64,000 nt of DNA from Glandiceps talaboti (Eukaryota > Hemichordata > Enteropneusta > Spengelidae): assembly GCF_964340395.1 (NCBI RefSeq), contig NC_135564.1, positions 16,136,957 to 16,200,956 of the forward strand, written 5' to 3'. Position 1 is the first letter of the stretch, and every line of letters begins with the position of its first letter. The notes beneath the pieces are model-generated. The model saw only the letters and a program-made list of their open reading frames with translations. It was not told the origin of the DNA and ran no database searches. Positions 12,651 to 24,568 of this stretch are shown here, one piece after another. Position numbers and translations under genes: made by a program.

Positions 12651-14689
12651 GTACGAGTTCGAGCAGAAAATAAAGAATGTATGTATCGGTCCCAATCGCC
12701 ATTTGTATGAAATTACGCATGCGCTTGTGTAATTAAATCGTTCCCCTATGTAAGTATGCCATGACTTCATCCAGCAGGAACATACTCCTTACACAGCCTA
12801 CTGCCACTAATTGAAAATGTTTTGCTTGACGTAAGTAATACTTGACAAATCTTCCGATAAGTATAGATACAGATTAGGATAGGTCTCGGAGTTTTTGAAA
12901 TAGAGTGGGCTGTCCACTCGCTGTTTAAACGCCAAGGGCAAAGGCATACAGTATGTTATTATAGTACATTGTACATCCAAGTCAGTTACGTAACGCATAA
13001 TGGCAGAACATCATTTTACGCGTAATATTCAAATTGACGGCCACCACACGTGACCTCTTTTTCCATCCTTTTTCTTGTATGAATAACTTTTACATATCAT
13101 GGCTAAGACCGTGTTTGTATATTCTACCGATGCATTAGTATTTACAGTAAGAAGTACTGAAGCATATCCAAATCTAATTATGCCAACGTCGTGTTGTTAT
13201 TTTTAGATCATCTTCCGAAAAATGAATCATGCCCTTTGCTTTCTGCACCGGGTACGCTAATGAGGTTAAAGTTGCCGGGGTATATTGGATACAGTTATTC
13301 GGTATGCCGTACATACAACAATTTCATTATATTCCCATGAAGAATACCGAAATAACGACATTACGATTTATGACCATATCTTATGTCGAATTCTGTTTTT
13401 TTTTCAAAATATATTCTGTAACCCCCCAGTTCATATAAAATATGGATCTGAAATGATTAAAATCAATATTTTCCTGTAATACTCGCAATACATTCAAGTT
13501 AATTGAAATGTATTAATTTAAAAAGAGAAATTGCAAATTCTATATCTTGGTTTCGAATTACCGTTTTGTATTTAGATCTCGGGTTCATATTTATATTTTT
13601 GTGATGAGCCGGATGCTACAGACAACGCACAGTGCACATTAAATATTTGTTAACTATGACCACTCTTGCCTAATTTCATTTAGTCATTCCTCATTAGTTT
13701 CACATTTCAAAGCCAATATTTCTCATATATTTCACTTACTACTTGCTGTTTGCGGTCCTTTGTTTTCATATTCATGCAATAATATGCTTCTTTTGTCCTC
13801 GAGGAAAAGAAAGTATGAGTATTGTGTGGTGACACCAGCTAATAATTGAATCTCCCTTGATTAATGGCGCTCATATTTCAAAACATTATTAAGCTACGGT
13901 ATTATGTGATGTTAGTTTCCCAGAAGTACCATAAAGCAAAACCGGTCTCGGATCGATTTTCTCGCGAGTTTTTGAATTATTAATAACATTCCTCAAATGC
14001 ATCATGAGAAAGACATATTGCGGAGCATGAGTGGTCATGACGGAATGATCAAATGGAAGCCGATACATTATAGGTTCTCCCTCATAGCAAATTTGTACAG
14101 CTGCAGACTTCTTAACTGTGTATTTCGAAATTTGAATGACTGAAACGGAAATAACATTAAAAAAGTAAACTGCTCAAGTTGAGCCTGATCAGATCAGTGA
14201 TTTGTTATGAATACCTTTCCATGTTAAAACTGTAGACTGAGCATTGTTTCCCATAGCCAGTCCCTAGTAAAAGTTCCTGCAAGCTAGAGTAAATAGTTCA
14301 AAGTTCAAAGTTCAAAAAAGTCTAAATTTTCACCCCAAGCGAGGTCTTGTTTTAATGGTGACATAAAAAGAGCCTGTGGTTTATCGTTGAAAGTTCGCAT
14401 TCGTCCACAAGTACCCTACTGCGAGAAAAACCTCGGGTAGAAGGATTAGAACCATGCGATATGTTTACATCGCAAAAGGTTATAATTGGGGGATTCCATA
14501 TTAATATTGTATCTACTCTGAATCTTATATCTCTACTATAAAATGAGCAATGAAATAACAAATGCTTAAATCCTTGCAAATTTTTACAAACTGCTAACCA
14601 TCATCAATGAATGGCGACCTCCTACGTGATAACACTTCACCCATACAGGTTACTACACAACCAGTGTCTCGTTTGTTAGATGCTTACTG

Positions 14690-14765
14690 ATTGGTCGACT
14701 GTTACACGCGGTGATTTGGTGTCGGAGTTTATATATTATTCTTTGGGTGTTGTCATTCGCTAAAT
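14690..14765 (+). promoter_or_regulatory. Putative TATA promoter of the receptor guanylate cyclase gene
   Basis: A TATA-like stretch, TTTATATATTAT, starts near 14729. An initiator-like TCATTC with its A at 14755 lies about 25 bases downstream, and an inverted CCAAT box (ATTGG) is at 14690-14694. The spacing is right for RNA polymerase II, and the site is about 220 bases upstream of the start codon. TATA matches are common by chance in DNA this AT-rich, and a non-coding 5' exon further upstream cannot be excluded. Confidence 0.4.
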
Positions 14766-14973
14766 GGATAGCTGCTTTGCAAGCATAACTCCATTAGGTA
14801 TCTAATGTGTGGAACACAATGATCTCCAGGAGTCTACATAGTGCCTTCCTACGCCTTTGGCGATGCCTTTACTCGTACGTATACTAGCAGTGGACCGGTT
14901 CTCTTACGTGCACCGTTCGACTCTCTGCTCCCTGCTTTGCACGACTGGATGTCAACCGCTTCGCTTCAAGTAA
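14764..14973 (+). promoter_or_regulatory. 5' leader with several short upstream ORFs
   Basis: If transcription starts near 14755, the leader contains uORFs at 14764-14805 (13 codons), 14805-14822 (5 codons), 14819-14887 (22 codons) and 14863-14973 (36 codons). A 17-codon uORF at 14949-15002 overlaps the main start. The 36-codon uORF stops (TAA, 14971-14973) one base before the main ATG at 14975. This arrangement would be expected to reduce translation or require reinitiation. The start site of the mRNA is inferred. Confidence 0.35.
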
Positions 14974-14974
14974 C

Positions 14975-15683
14975 ATGTGCTGTATTTATATCATGCCTCT
15001 AACGTATTGTTGTCAGCTTCGTGCCAGCTTGTTGGTGTTTTGCCTCTTCTTCTATCTTTCAATACCTTCGATTTTAGGAGAAGATTATAAGATTTGGTTG
15101 TCGCTCTCAGATTGGAACACTGCGTACAGTAAGGGTAGGACTGGAGCAGCATATTTAATTGCTCTTGAGAAAGTAAACCGCGATGCAAATCTCCTCCCCG
15201 GACATAATCTTACCTATGAACTCTACAACAGTACTGGTTCTGAACTTAAAACCATAGAGAGGATACTCGATTTGCAAAGAAAAGAAAAATACAGCGCTTT
15301 CTTTGGTCCAGTTTACTCCGTTGAAGCTGAACCTATCGGTAAATTATCCACAGTTTGGAATATAGCCTACATGTGTAGCAGTTGCCCAGATGATAGGTTT
15401 TTTGATAAAATGTACCGTTACGTGACAATGGTACGAACTTTTGGACCCTTTGGTACGCTGGGTGGATTTATGAACGGTATCGCAGTCAAATTTGGTTGGA
15501 ATAGAGTCGTTATTTTGGTCGGTAAAGACTTGAAAAGACCCGGGAGAAATTTCTTTGAGCAGCCTGCTTTATCGTTCAAAGAAGTGGCTCTTAAAAAAAA
15601 CATGACAATTGCTGATTTTCGGTACTTTAATGACACCAGCAACACTGAACAAATTTTATACGAACTGGCGCAAATATCCCGCA
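14975..15683 (+). CDS. Receptor guanylate cyclase (natriuretic peptide receptor-like), exon 1: signal peptide and first half of ligand-binding domain
   Basis: This exon encodes residues 1-236 plus the first base of codon 237. Residues 1-35 form a hydrophobic signal peptide, with likely cleavage after Gly35. The ligand-binding (ANF-receptor type, periplasmic-binding-like) fold follows. It shows the family pattern of a GP-V motif (GPVY, residues 111-114), a following stretch with Cys134 and Cys137, an R-x-x-P/G-like segment, then FGW-N-R-VVILVGKD. N-glycosylation sequons occur at Asn78 and Asn85, with more near residues 200-215. The position with Cys in vertebrate family members (GPVC) is Tyr114 here. 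The start at 14975 is the first ATG in frame; Met7 (14993) is an alternative that keeps the signal peptide. The donor GTAAGT follows directly and the intron is phase 1. The protein is a plasma-membrane receptor whose family turns peptide binding into cGMP synthesis. The ligand is unknown. Confidence 0.93.
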
Positions 15684-15950
15684 GTAAGTATTTCCCAATT
15701 TTGTTATTTTTTAAAAATTGAAAGTGTTCTTTTTTCTCTACGTTATTTCTCTCAAAGGTTACTTGTAAAATATTTAACACAAAACAAATATGGTTTGAGG
15801 CCTCAGAGCTAAACTTATGTTATACAGTGATCATAATTCAGTTTTATCCAAAATGATATAGAAAAGTACACTGCTTAGGGAAACGGATGATTATGTCTCA
15901 GTGAGTTCCTATGGTAACCAGCTGACAAATGAGGCAAAGATACCCATCCA

Positions 15951-15969
15951 CACGTCCGATACGGACGTG
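15951..15969. other. Perfect inverted repeat (8-bp stem, 3-base loop)
   Basis: CACGTCCG-ATA-CGGACGTG lies 268 bases downstream of exon 1 in intron 1. It is GC-rich in an AT-rich setting and contains two ACGTCC/GGACGT half-sites. Confidence 0.6.
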
Positions 15970-16607
15970 CGTGATAGCGACCGCGAAAATCTTCATAGCC
16001 ATAACATCAAAACATGTATTCATATATGGGTGACAACAATGAAATTTGATCGATCGCTTACACCAATATGTAGACGTCGATGGAATCCGTCATAACTCGC
16101 AGTTACAACAAACAGTTTAGAGGGCTGATTGGCCAGTTTGTATCTTGGCAATTACAACTGATGAAGCTTAGAATGTGTATTATCTATGGCATCCTGTCTC
16201 GCGAGAGATTAACAACGACGATAGTACACACCTCTCTTGTAATACACAGCCATGCTTATCTAATCAAACGTCACAAGTTAAAAAGTAAGTCATACGCTGT
16301 CGGCTGGTAATGGTCTATTGACCCTGACCCTGCATTGTCGTTATATACATATTACTCTTAAATAATGAATCATTCAATGATGTAGACAGAGTCATGAGAA
16401 CTTACTTAAAGTCTAATTTCTGACATGTTAAAAATTCCAATTAAAGATAAAACGGACTCAAATTATACATTACTACTTCACGTTGAAGTTGTCATATAAA
16501 TTTGACCCCAACAGTAAAGCATTATATGTTTGCCATTAAAACACAATATACGAGATCAGTAGTAGTTAATGTTAAATCATTCAATATAAATATAGCTTTT
16601 ATAGTCA

Positions 16608-16612
<5 letters not shown>

Positions 16613-16688
<76 letters not shown>
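16613..16688 (+). repeat. (TA)n microsatellite
   Basis: About 35 TA units with one phase break near 16680. No hammerhead-type repeat adjoins it. Confidence 0.97.
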
Positions 16689-17993
16689 TCGAATAAAAAT
16701 GACCAGTTGGAGACATCAGCCTTACTTCCAATCCCAAAATTTATAGAGCGACGGTTCGTTGTGGCTAGCACACATTCCTCGGGTTGGTTCGTTAAAAGTA
16801 ACAATACTTCACCAATGCTACACTGCCAGTTAGAACGTTCGAACATGCGAAGATCAAGCCTATATTTCACATGCACATAAAGAATGCAAGAAAATCATTA
16901 GTCTAGTTTTGACTTCCTGATGGTTCTTATTCATTAAGTGAAAATATATTAAAAAGGATTTAGCATTTATTGGATTTTTTTTCAATTTCTTTATGGATTA
17001 TATATATACTTTAATTTATAGTTTAATATAATTTATATTTAATTTACGTGATTTAGAGCCCAATCTGTAACTTCTTCTGGGGATTTTGTTTATTTATAAT
17101 TTTAAAGTGAAGTATTTTGTAAGGCCGATTACCGAAACATGTTGAGTTATGTCGAGCTATAGAGCGCTTCAGGAAGTAAAATATGGTATAACAATTACAC
17201 TATGACGTAATAATTTAGTTACCAATAAAGTTAAATTTGAAATAAAAAATGTTTAAGTCTAAGGTGGCATTCCTCTTTGTCGCACACTAACCTACCTGTT
17301 GACTAAAAATCGATTGCTAATAGGTTTTAATGATTATTAAAGGGGGCACAAGTTGACGTAATTTTTGCGCCGAACATTCCAATTGTACATGTTCTCTTGC
17401 AGTATTCTACTTACTGAGGTATAATTGACCATCTCTTGCAATTGCCTGAACTCAAACCTTTTATTAGGACATAACTTTATAAATGATTCGATGACGTAAT
17501 TTATTATACGTATAAAAGTGTGGGAGAAATCCCCACAATGCAAATCAACTGTTGTCACAATTACCATAAGACAAATCCATGCCATCCACATTGACTTGGC
17601 TCACTAAGAAGAAGTCTACTGGCACTCCGTTGTTCAATTCGACGACATCATTAACCATGAAAGTGCTGTACATTATTCTCGCAAATAATGGATCAAAGTA
17701 TAATCAATATGTTCCTTTTGGGACCACAGTGAATGAGTAGCAAATGAATAAAAATGTCATTGAAGTAGTGGCCAATGTAAGTTTTGCTTTCCATGATCAG
17801 ACGTAGTATAGCAGATGTAATACGCATAACCATGTAATCGGATAGTTGGTAGATGAAATCCAAGAGTATGAAACTTCACAATAAATTAATGTAACAGTCA
17901 GCCAGAAAGACAGAGCCATTATACCTAGCTGACAGAACGCATAGAGAATTTTAAAAATGTCCAAGACGCTGAGTTTATCACGTTTTATTTATT

Positions 17994-18623
17994 GTTAAAG
18001 TGACACAGTCCGTAACTGAAGTTCCTGTTTTCGGGTGACGCCAATATACAAAATGCACACATACAACACCCTCTATGAAAACCTGCGTCAATTCCAAGTT
18101 GATAGCATGTGGTCGTGCAACATGACGCGTGATCACCGGGTCTGATATGTTTCATTTTTTAGTACATAATAAATTATGTCATGAAATAATTTTTCAGTAT
18201 AGCTGACCTCTTGGTGAGATCTCTATGATGATTTTGCAATCATATTTACAGAGCCTGCGGAATTCAAAATACCGTTCAGCAGCTCGGTTTGATACAACCA
18301 CTCAGAAATCAATAAAAAAAACTGCATATGCTTCACTAGCACTACACTAGCAAGATGGCAATTTATTGCTACATTTAGTCTGAATGGTCACCGTACTGCA
18401 ACATGAGACAGACACGCGGGCGCCAATGTTTTGATGACTACATTTGATATCTGTGTGGTGGCACATCAGTTCATTCCATTTAGACAAAATGTTGCAAGAA
18501 ACTGTATTCATTCAATCTTGCTATCAACGGTATTTTGAAATCCGCTGTAATTTTAACAGTATTTTTGCTTTGAAACTAAGAAACCACCAAAGCCCATGCA
18601 TTTAGAGACTGTGCCCCTTTAAC
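17994..18623. mobile_element. Non-autonomous DNA transposon with terminal inverted repeats, about 630 bp
   Basis: The left end GTTAAAGTGACACAGTC (17994-18010) matches the inverted right end GACTGTGCCCCTTTAAC (18607-18623) at 15 of 17 positions, and similarity continues about 8 bases inward. Within it, AGCAAGATGGCAATTTATTG (18352) and ATTCATTCAATCTTGCTA (18508) are partly inverted copies. No ORF of transposase size is present. A clear target-site duplication is not visible. Confidence 0.6.
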
Positions 18624-19329
18624 TTCGTAATTTTGAACCGTTGTTGCTCATTGAGTGCACACCGTAACAGAACAAATATGCAGCGATCAATCTTGAATCG
18701 GAAATGTCGTTCGACATTTGACAGAAGCACGCAATCAATATATCGAATTCATGTCACCATATTATAGTGTTCTCGACATAAAGGTCAAAGTGCTGACAAC
18801 AACGGAACAGCATCATGATATTTATGGAGAAGTCTCACCTCATTCATCGTCGAATCTCCGATCTAGTAAACCATATAATAATGCAAGACGTAAACATCTT
18901 ATGAGAGAAAAAAAAAATCACTGTATTGTTACATTTCGTTTTACTTTTTCTTGTGAAAGATTGGCTCTCTGGTATTGGAATCACTGTGTAAATTAATAAA
19001 GCTATTCACCAGACTGGGTGTACAAAACTTCAATATAGCTAGTGGAGTTTCGGCGTTATGATTTGGAACTTTATGACCTTACAGAATTGCACACTGATGA
19101 GGGTTTTTAAAGGTGACAAATTATAATTACATGTATGCTATCCTTTACCAACGTTGATGGAAATGAACACACATGGTTGGGACATTACATTCTTGATATA
19201 TATACCATGATGTGTATGAAACCTGTAACTGAATAAATGTCAGTGGAGAGATTATACTATTATTGCAATGCTGAGTAGTGCAGGGAAGTGTTGTGTAGCG
19301 TAGCCAAAGGTAGCGCAGTGCTTTGCATG

Positions 19330-19690
19330 GGACATTGTAATGTAACGTAATGTAGTGTAGTGTAGTGTAGTGTAGGTGTGGCGTGTCGTGTGTCGTGTCG
19401 TATTGTATCGTGTCGTGTAGTGTAGGTGTGGCGTGGTGTAGCGTAGTGCAGTGCAGTGCAGGGCAGTATAGTGTTGTAATGTGAAGCACTGCACAATGTA
19501 GTGAGATGCATTGTAGTGTAGTGTAGTGTGATGCAGCTGTAGTGCAGTGGAGTGGAGTGGAGTGGAGTGTAGTGTAGTGGAGTGGAGTGGAGTGCAATGC
19601 AGTACAGTGTAGTGTAGTGCAGTGTAGTGTAGTGTAGTGTAGTGTAGTGTAGTGTAGTGTAGTGTAGTGTAGTGTAGTGCAGTGCAGTGA
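19330..19690 (+). repeat. (GTGTA)n pentanucleotide array
   Basis: Degenerate GTGTA, GTGCA and GTGGA units run for about 350 bases, most regular at 19605-19680. The + strand contains very little C. The ORFs of 150-170 codons on the minus strand (LHYTTLHYTT) are repeat translations. A weaker GTGTTGTGTT region follows at 19880-19955. Confidence 0.95.
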
Positions 19691-20509
19691 AATTTAATGC
19701 TGAACACAGCTTCGTACTATTAGGTAGTTTTACATCATTGTAAAGTGCAATGTCGTAGTTACTTGTCGACATGTGAAGTGTGGTGTGATGTGGTATAGTT
19801 CAATGGAGCGTGTCATTGAATAATTTCATTGGTGGACACATTAACGTATGAAAAAGTACTCTGCACTGTCGTAACATGTGGTATAGGGTTGTGAGTGTCG
19901 TTTGGTGCGGTGCGATGCGGCGTATTGTGTTGTACTGTGTTGTGTTGTTTCTTGTTATGAAGTCTAGTGTTACTGCTTAGCTTCATACATATACATGTAT
20001 TCATCAATATATGTAAGGACCGTTAGGATTATATTATATGGTGGTAAGGTATAAAGGAAAGAACCTACGCCCATTGTAAAGATAACCTCAGTACTCATAC
20101 GAGCAAAACGTTACCAGAAATATGAATATGCACTGTGTCTACGCATATATCGGATTTAAATGTTAGCAGAGGTCTTCAATGAAGCCCCATTTATTTGGTT
20201 ACAGTTATTCCATTCACGGATTTTATATTATACTTTAAATATCAAAATAAAGGTACCATGGCAACACAATGACACCCCAGAGGGAATTGTATACAATATG
20301 CCATGGATAAAGAGATGAACAGTAGTAAACTAATATATCCCTTTGCGATGATAATCTCCAAATATTCAATCTTTAGAGATTTGTATGGTTCCAGCTCCCC
20401 TGTTTGTCATCTCGAATGCATTAATAGATTTAGGGATTTCATATTCTTTGTCATGCGCAAGAGCCTTGGAAACTGCTACTGAATTTCAGCTCCATTTAAG
20501 GTATGGAAA

Positions 20510-20990
20510 ATTGAATGATGTAAATGATGACATTTGAAATCTAAAATGTTTGTGTCATGTGAGGCAGTGGAAATTGATATTTTTGTAAAGTAAAACGAAT
20601 TTGGAGAAATTGTGTAAACGTTTTGACATTAATTTGGGTCTGAAATGTTTTGTGTGATACGAGGGAAATTTACAAAGGCGATGGAAGTCGACATTTATGA
20701 CAGTAAGCTTATGAAATATTGAAATACGAATTTGGATAAATTAGTGAAGTTAACAGAAACGTTTTTGAAATTTGAAAGCTACAATATGTTGGTATTGTAC
20801 AATCGAAATTTACAAAGGTGGTGGAAATCGACATTTTCGTTAAGTATGAAATATTGAAAATGCGAATTTACAGAAATTACGTAATAAACGTTTGGAAATT
20901 TGCAAGCGACAATCGGTGTCGTATAAAGGGAAATGTACATGTTCACCTGCAGTGGGTCAGAAATAGACATTTTTCGTCACGATTCAACGA
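20510..20990 (+). repeat. Degenerate tandem satellite, 114-140 bp unit, about four copies
   Basis: Landmarks GGAAATTGATATTTTTGTAA (20569), GGAAGTCGACATTTATGACA (20683), GGAAATCGACATTTTCGTTA (20823) and GAAATAGACATTTTTCG (20960) recur with shared flanks such as GAAATTTACAAAGG-G-TGG and CGAATTT-GA-AAATT. Confidence 0.7.
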
Positions 20991-22671
20991 TTTGTTCTGC
21001 TTTTTCGTGGCCATCTGTCCATAGCTAATGTTGTTATCTTGTGCTTATACTACGGCATATAGAAACCATATGCTTGGCTGAGTTTACGTATTATCCGAAT
21101 CACAAGCGGGAGATGCATCCATTTGTAGATTAAGTGACTAAGCATGTGGGATTAACGCGTTGATAAAAGATCCACAGTAAAACCTAAATGGATGTTATTT
21201 CCCCTTTTTTTATAATGCAATATTGATTATATCTCTCGTGATTAGTTTTACACCCATTAATCAACATTGATGGCAGACAGTCGGGTCTAGTTTACTTTTC
21301 CATCGACAATTAAGTAACGAGGGTTTATTTCAATTGCACCCTGATGATTTAATTATCAGATTAATTTCCACTCAGCAGCTCTTCATCAAGGAATGACCTA
21401 AATAAACATCTTGCAATAAACCCGTCATACAAATGGTCTGTATACTGTTCTTAAGTGACTGGTATTTACTACCTGGGTCTAGAATTCCAACTTCAATTAG
21501 TTTCATCTCGTCTATGTATTTAAAGTGATATATGTGGATGGTGGTGTTATAGTCCATTTACTAGTTAAAATAAACATTGTAAGTTTACTGGCCAACCTAA
21601 GTGAACTATGCATCTGGTGATGAGATCAATCATTCATCACAATCACACAGCATTTTATAATCATCGCAGTGCATTTGCCCGTGACACCAATCACCGGAGA
21701 AAAAACGCAAGGGTCATACGTAAAATTCCTTTGATCGAATCTCTTTGTCGTACCACAAGTACTTATTATCACAATCACAAATCAATTATCGTGAAGGACA
21801 CGACAGTATGTATTTGATGGATATCACAACTGCGGAGTTCTATTTTCGAATAAATATTTCGTGATGGTATAATGATATGAGCAGACCATATCGATAAATA
21901 CAAGTTGTCACTCTTAAATCACGACTTCGAAGAGACATAAGTTAAATTCAAACGTTCGGTGCGGGTAATGTTTCTACATGTTGAAATATACGTACTCAAA
22001 CTAAGTATTCAGAAATAATACGTGTTCGATTCGATGACGCAATTTATCATACGTGTACAAAAACGTTAGGGAAAGTCATATAATGCCATCAACTAGAGTA
22101 TCAACGCTGAAAATGGCTTAATGCAATTTGAAAGCAGAGTGTAAACAATGACAATATTTTATGTACATATTTTCACTCGAGTAAAACAAAGCTTGTTAAC
22201 TCGGTTGTGCTACTTTAAAGTATTTCATAAAAAAAATAATGAAGACTGATTCTTTTCAGTAAAAAAATGACGTTGCTTGCAAAATGTAAGAGGATGTTTT
22301 GGTACTAACACCAACCCCGTAGTTCATTCATCATGATGTACTAGTATCCCATGTATGCATGGTGTGTTTATACGTCTTTCTAACTGGTATTCCACTCTTT
22401 GCACATATGTAAAACGAGATGAGCTGCTCCTTCACCTCCCATTTCTCTCAATTTATGTGAATTGGTCTTCTGACGTGTAGGTATTACGGGTACCACGTTA
22501 GCAATGTACCCTCGTCGACCTCGTAAATACCCCGAGTAAAAGAAAACCAACTTTTAAATCAGTAACAATTAACAACAATGTCCGCATAACCTTTTCAGAA
22601 CGATGCAGCTGCTGCCTTTCGTAGTTTGTCTATCAGGAGAGACATTTCTACCGTAGACGTCTAAGCTATGC

Positions 22672-22673
<2 letters not shown>

Positions 22674-22705
<32 letters not shown>

Positions 22706-22725
22706 TCTCTCTCGGAGTCTCCCTA

Positions 22726-22756
<31 letters not shown>

Positions 22757-22941
22757 GTCTATCTGTCTGCGTGTGTGGGTGTGTATGCATGTATATACGT
22801 ACGTACGTACGCACGTACGTACGTACGTATGGATTGATGGATGGATGGATGGATGGATGAATGGGTGGATGGACGGACCTACGGAGTATGTGGCTACATG
22901 TATGTGTATGCATGTATGTATCTGTATACATGCCTGTCTGC
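22674..22941 (+). repeat. Compound microsatellite (TG, TCTG, TACG, GGAT)
   Basis: Successive blocks of TG (22676-22703), GTCT/ATCT (22727-22770), ACGT (22796-22829) and GGAT (22830-22860) lead into the TCTA array. Confidence 0.95.
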
Positions 22942-23130
<189 letters not shown>

Positions 23131-23184
23131 GTTTTGTAAACTATTACGCTCTGCCACTGCGGTATAGAGCACTGTCTGTCAACG
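23131..23184 (+). mobile_element. TA-flanked hammerhead-family repeat, copy D (5'-truncated fragment)
   Basis: The block CTATTACGCTCTGCCACTGC (from 23141) and GGTATAGAGCACTGTCT match the minus strand of copies A and B. The ribozyme part is missing. The fragment lies between (TA)9 and (TA)12, in inverted orientation to the neighbouring copy B. Confidence 0.75.
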
Positions 23185-23208
23185 TATATATATATATATA
23201 TATATATA

Positions 23209-23461
<253 letters not shown>

Positions 23462-24231
23462 ATCCATCCCTCATGTGTGAGTGTGTAAGACTAAGAGTGC
23501 ATAATGTGTAATGTTGCACAATCGTCTCGATCGTACAAAGAAAGAAATGTCTCTTTAAATTTGTAGGGGGAAGTATATGATTTCACTCCATGCCTCGTAT
23601 AAGTTCGATCTTTCTATTTTAACCCGAACCTAACATTCAAACTTTATTTGAACAGTAATATTAATTTTATTATCGTTAAGGAGTACCGTTCAGGATGTCT
23701 TCATAATGTATCATATATCACAAATTGGGTGATAGAATTCATAGCATTGACCCAAAAAAATATGTAATGAAATTCTATATTTACATTTCAGTTCTATCAT
23801 ACTACAAATGCAAATCCGAAATGCCTTCTTGATTGTGCGGGAAACAAATGTGTTCTGCTCTTTGATCTCATCTAAATTACAACAGTGTGAGCAAATTAAT
23901 CAAGCCATCCAAAGGTAATTTAAAAATTACCCTTCGGGAAAGACGTTAATGATTCAATTCAAGAGCATAACATCCCCAGGTTACCATCGCACGGTGAGCA
24001 GGAATAAGGGCTTTTTAACGACTTTGTTTAATAGCCATGCCAGTAGAGTCATCGTAATTTACGAATCTGCTCCTAGCTGTGTTTGCACGGGAGACCTTTA
24101 GAAGTCCCGCGGCAGGAGGTGGTGAAAGTTTAACCGGATATGACTTCTGAATCATTCCTGGCAAAGAAACGTCTTTTTAATGTCTTAACCGAAGAATTAG
24201 CCAGCTTTAAGAGTAACTATAATACTGATGT

Positions 24232-24568
24232 TACTACCAAATCAGAGTGACTACATCTCAAGCAACGTTTTGTTGTAACGAATTACATAAAACAAAATAC
24301 AGACACTGATAGCGCGCAAACATATAAAATGATACACTTTATCTCACTGTGAACAAAAATCAACATCACTGTCGGATGAAACAAGGATGATTCACACACA
24401 ATACTGTTTATTTGTGTTCACAGTGAGATAACATGTGACATATACATGCGTGCTATCAGTGTATGTATTTTGTTTGTGTACTTTGTAACAAAAACCGTGT
24501 GTGAGATGTAAAAAAATCCACATCGTACCGTCTATATGAAACTTTGTAGTCTTTCTGGTTTGGTGGTA
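24232..24568. mobile_element. Foldback (long-TIR) MITE family, copy 1
   Basis: The element is one imperfect palindrome of 337 bp. Ends are TACTACCAAATCAGAGTGAC and, inverted, GTCTTTCTGGTTTGGTGGTA. The centre is TATCTCACTGTGAAC ... GTTCACAGTGAGATA. Related full copies are at 53579-53946 and 62523-62872. No ORF. Confidence 0.85.

Noticed and set aside
19145-19772. Overlapping 150-170 codon minus-strand ORFs (LHYTTLHYTT)
   Set aside because: They are translations of the GTGTA array in three frames.
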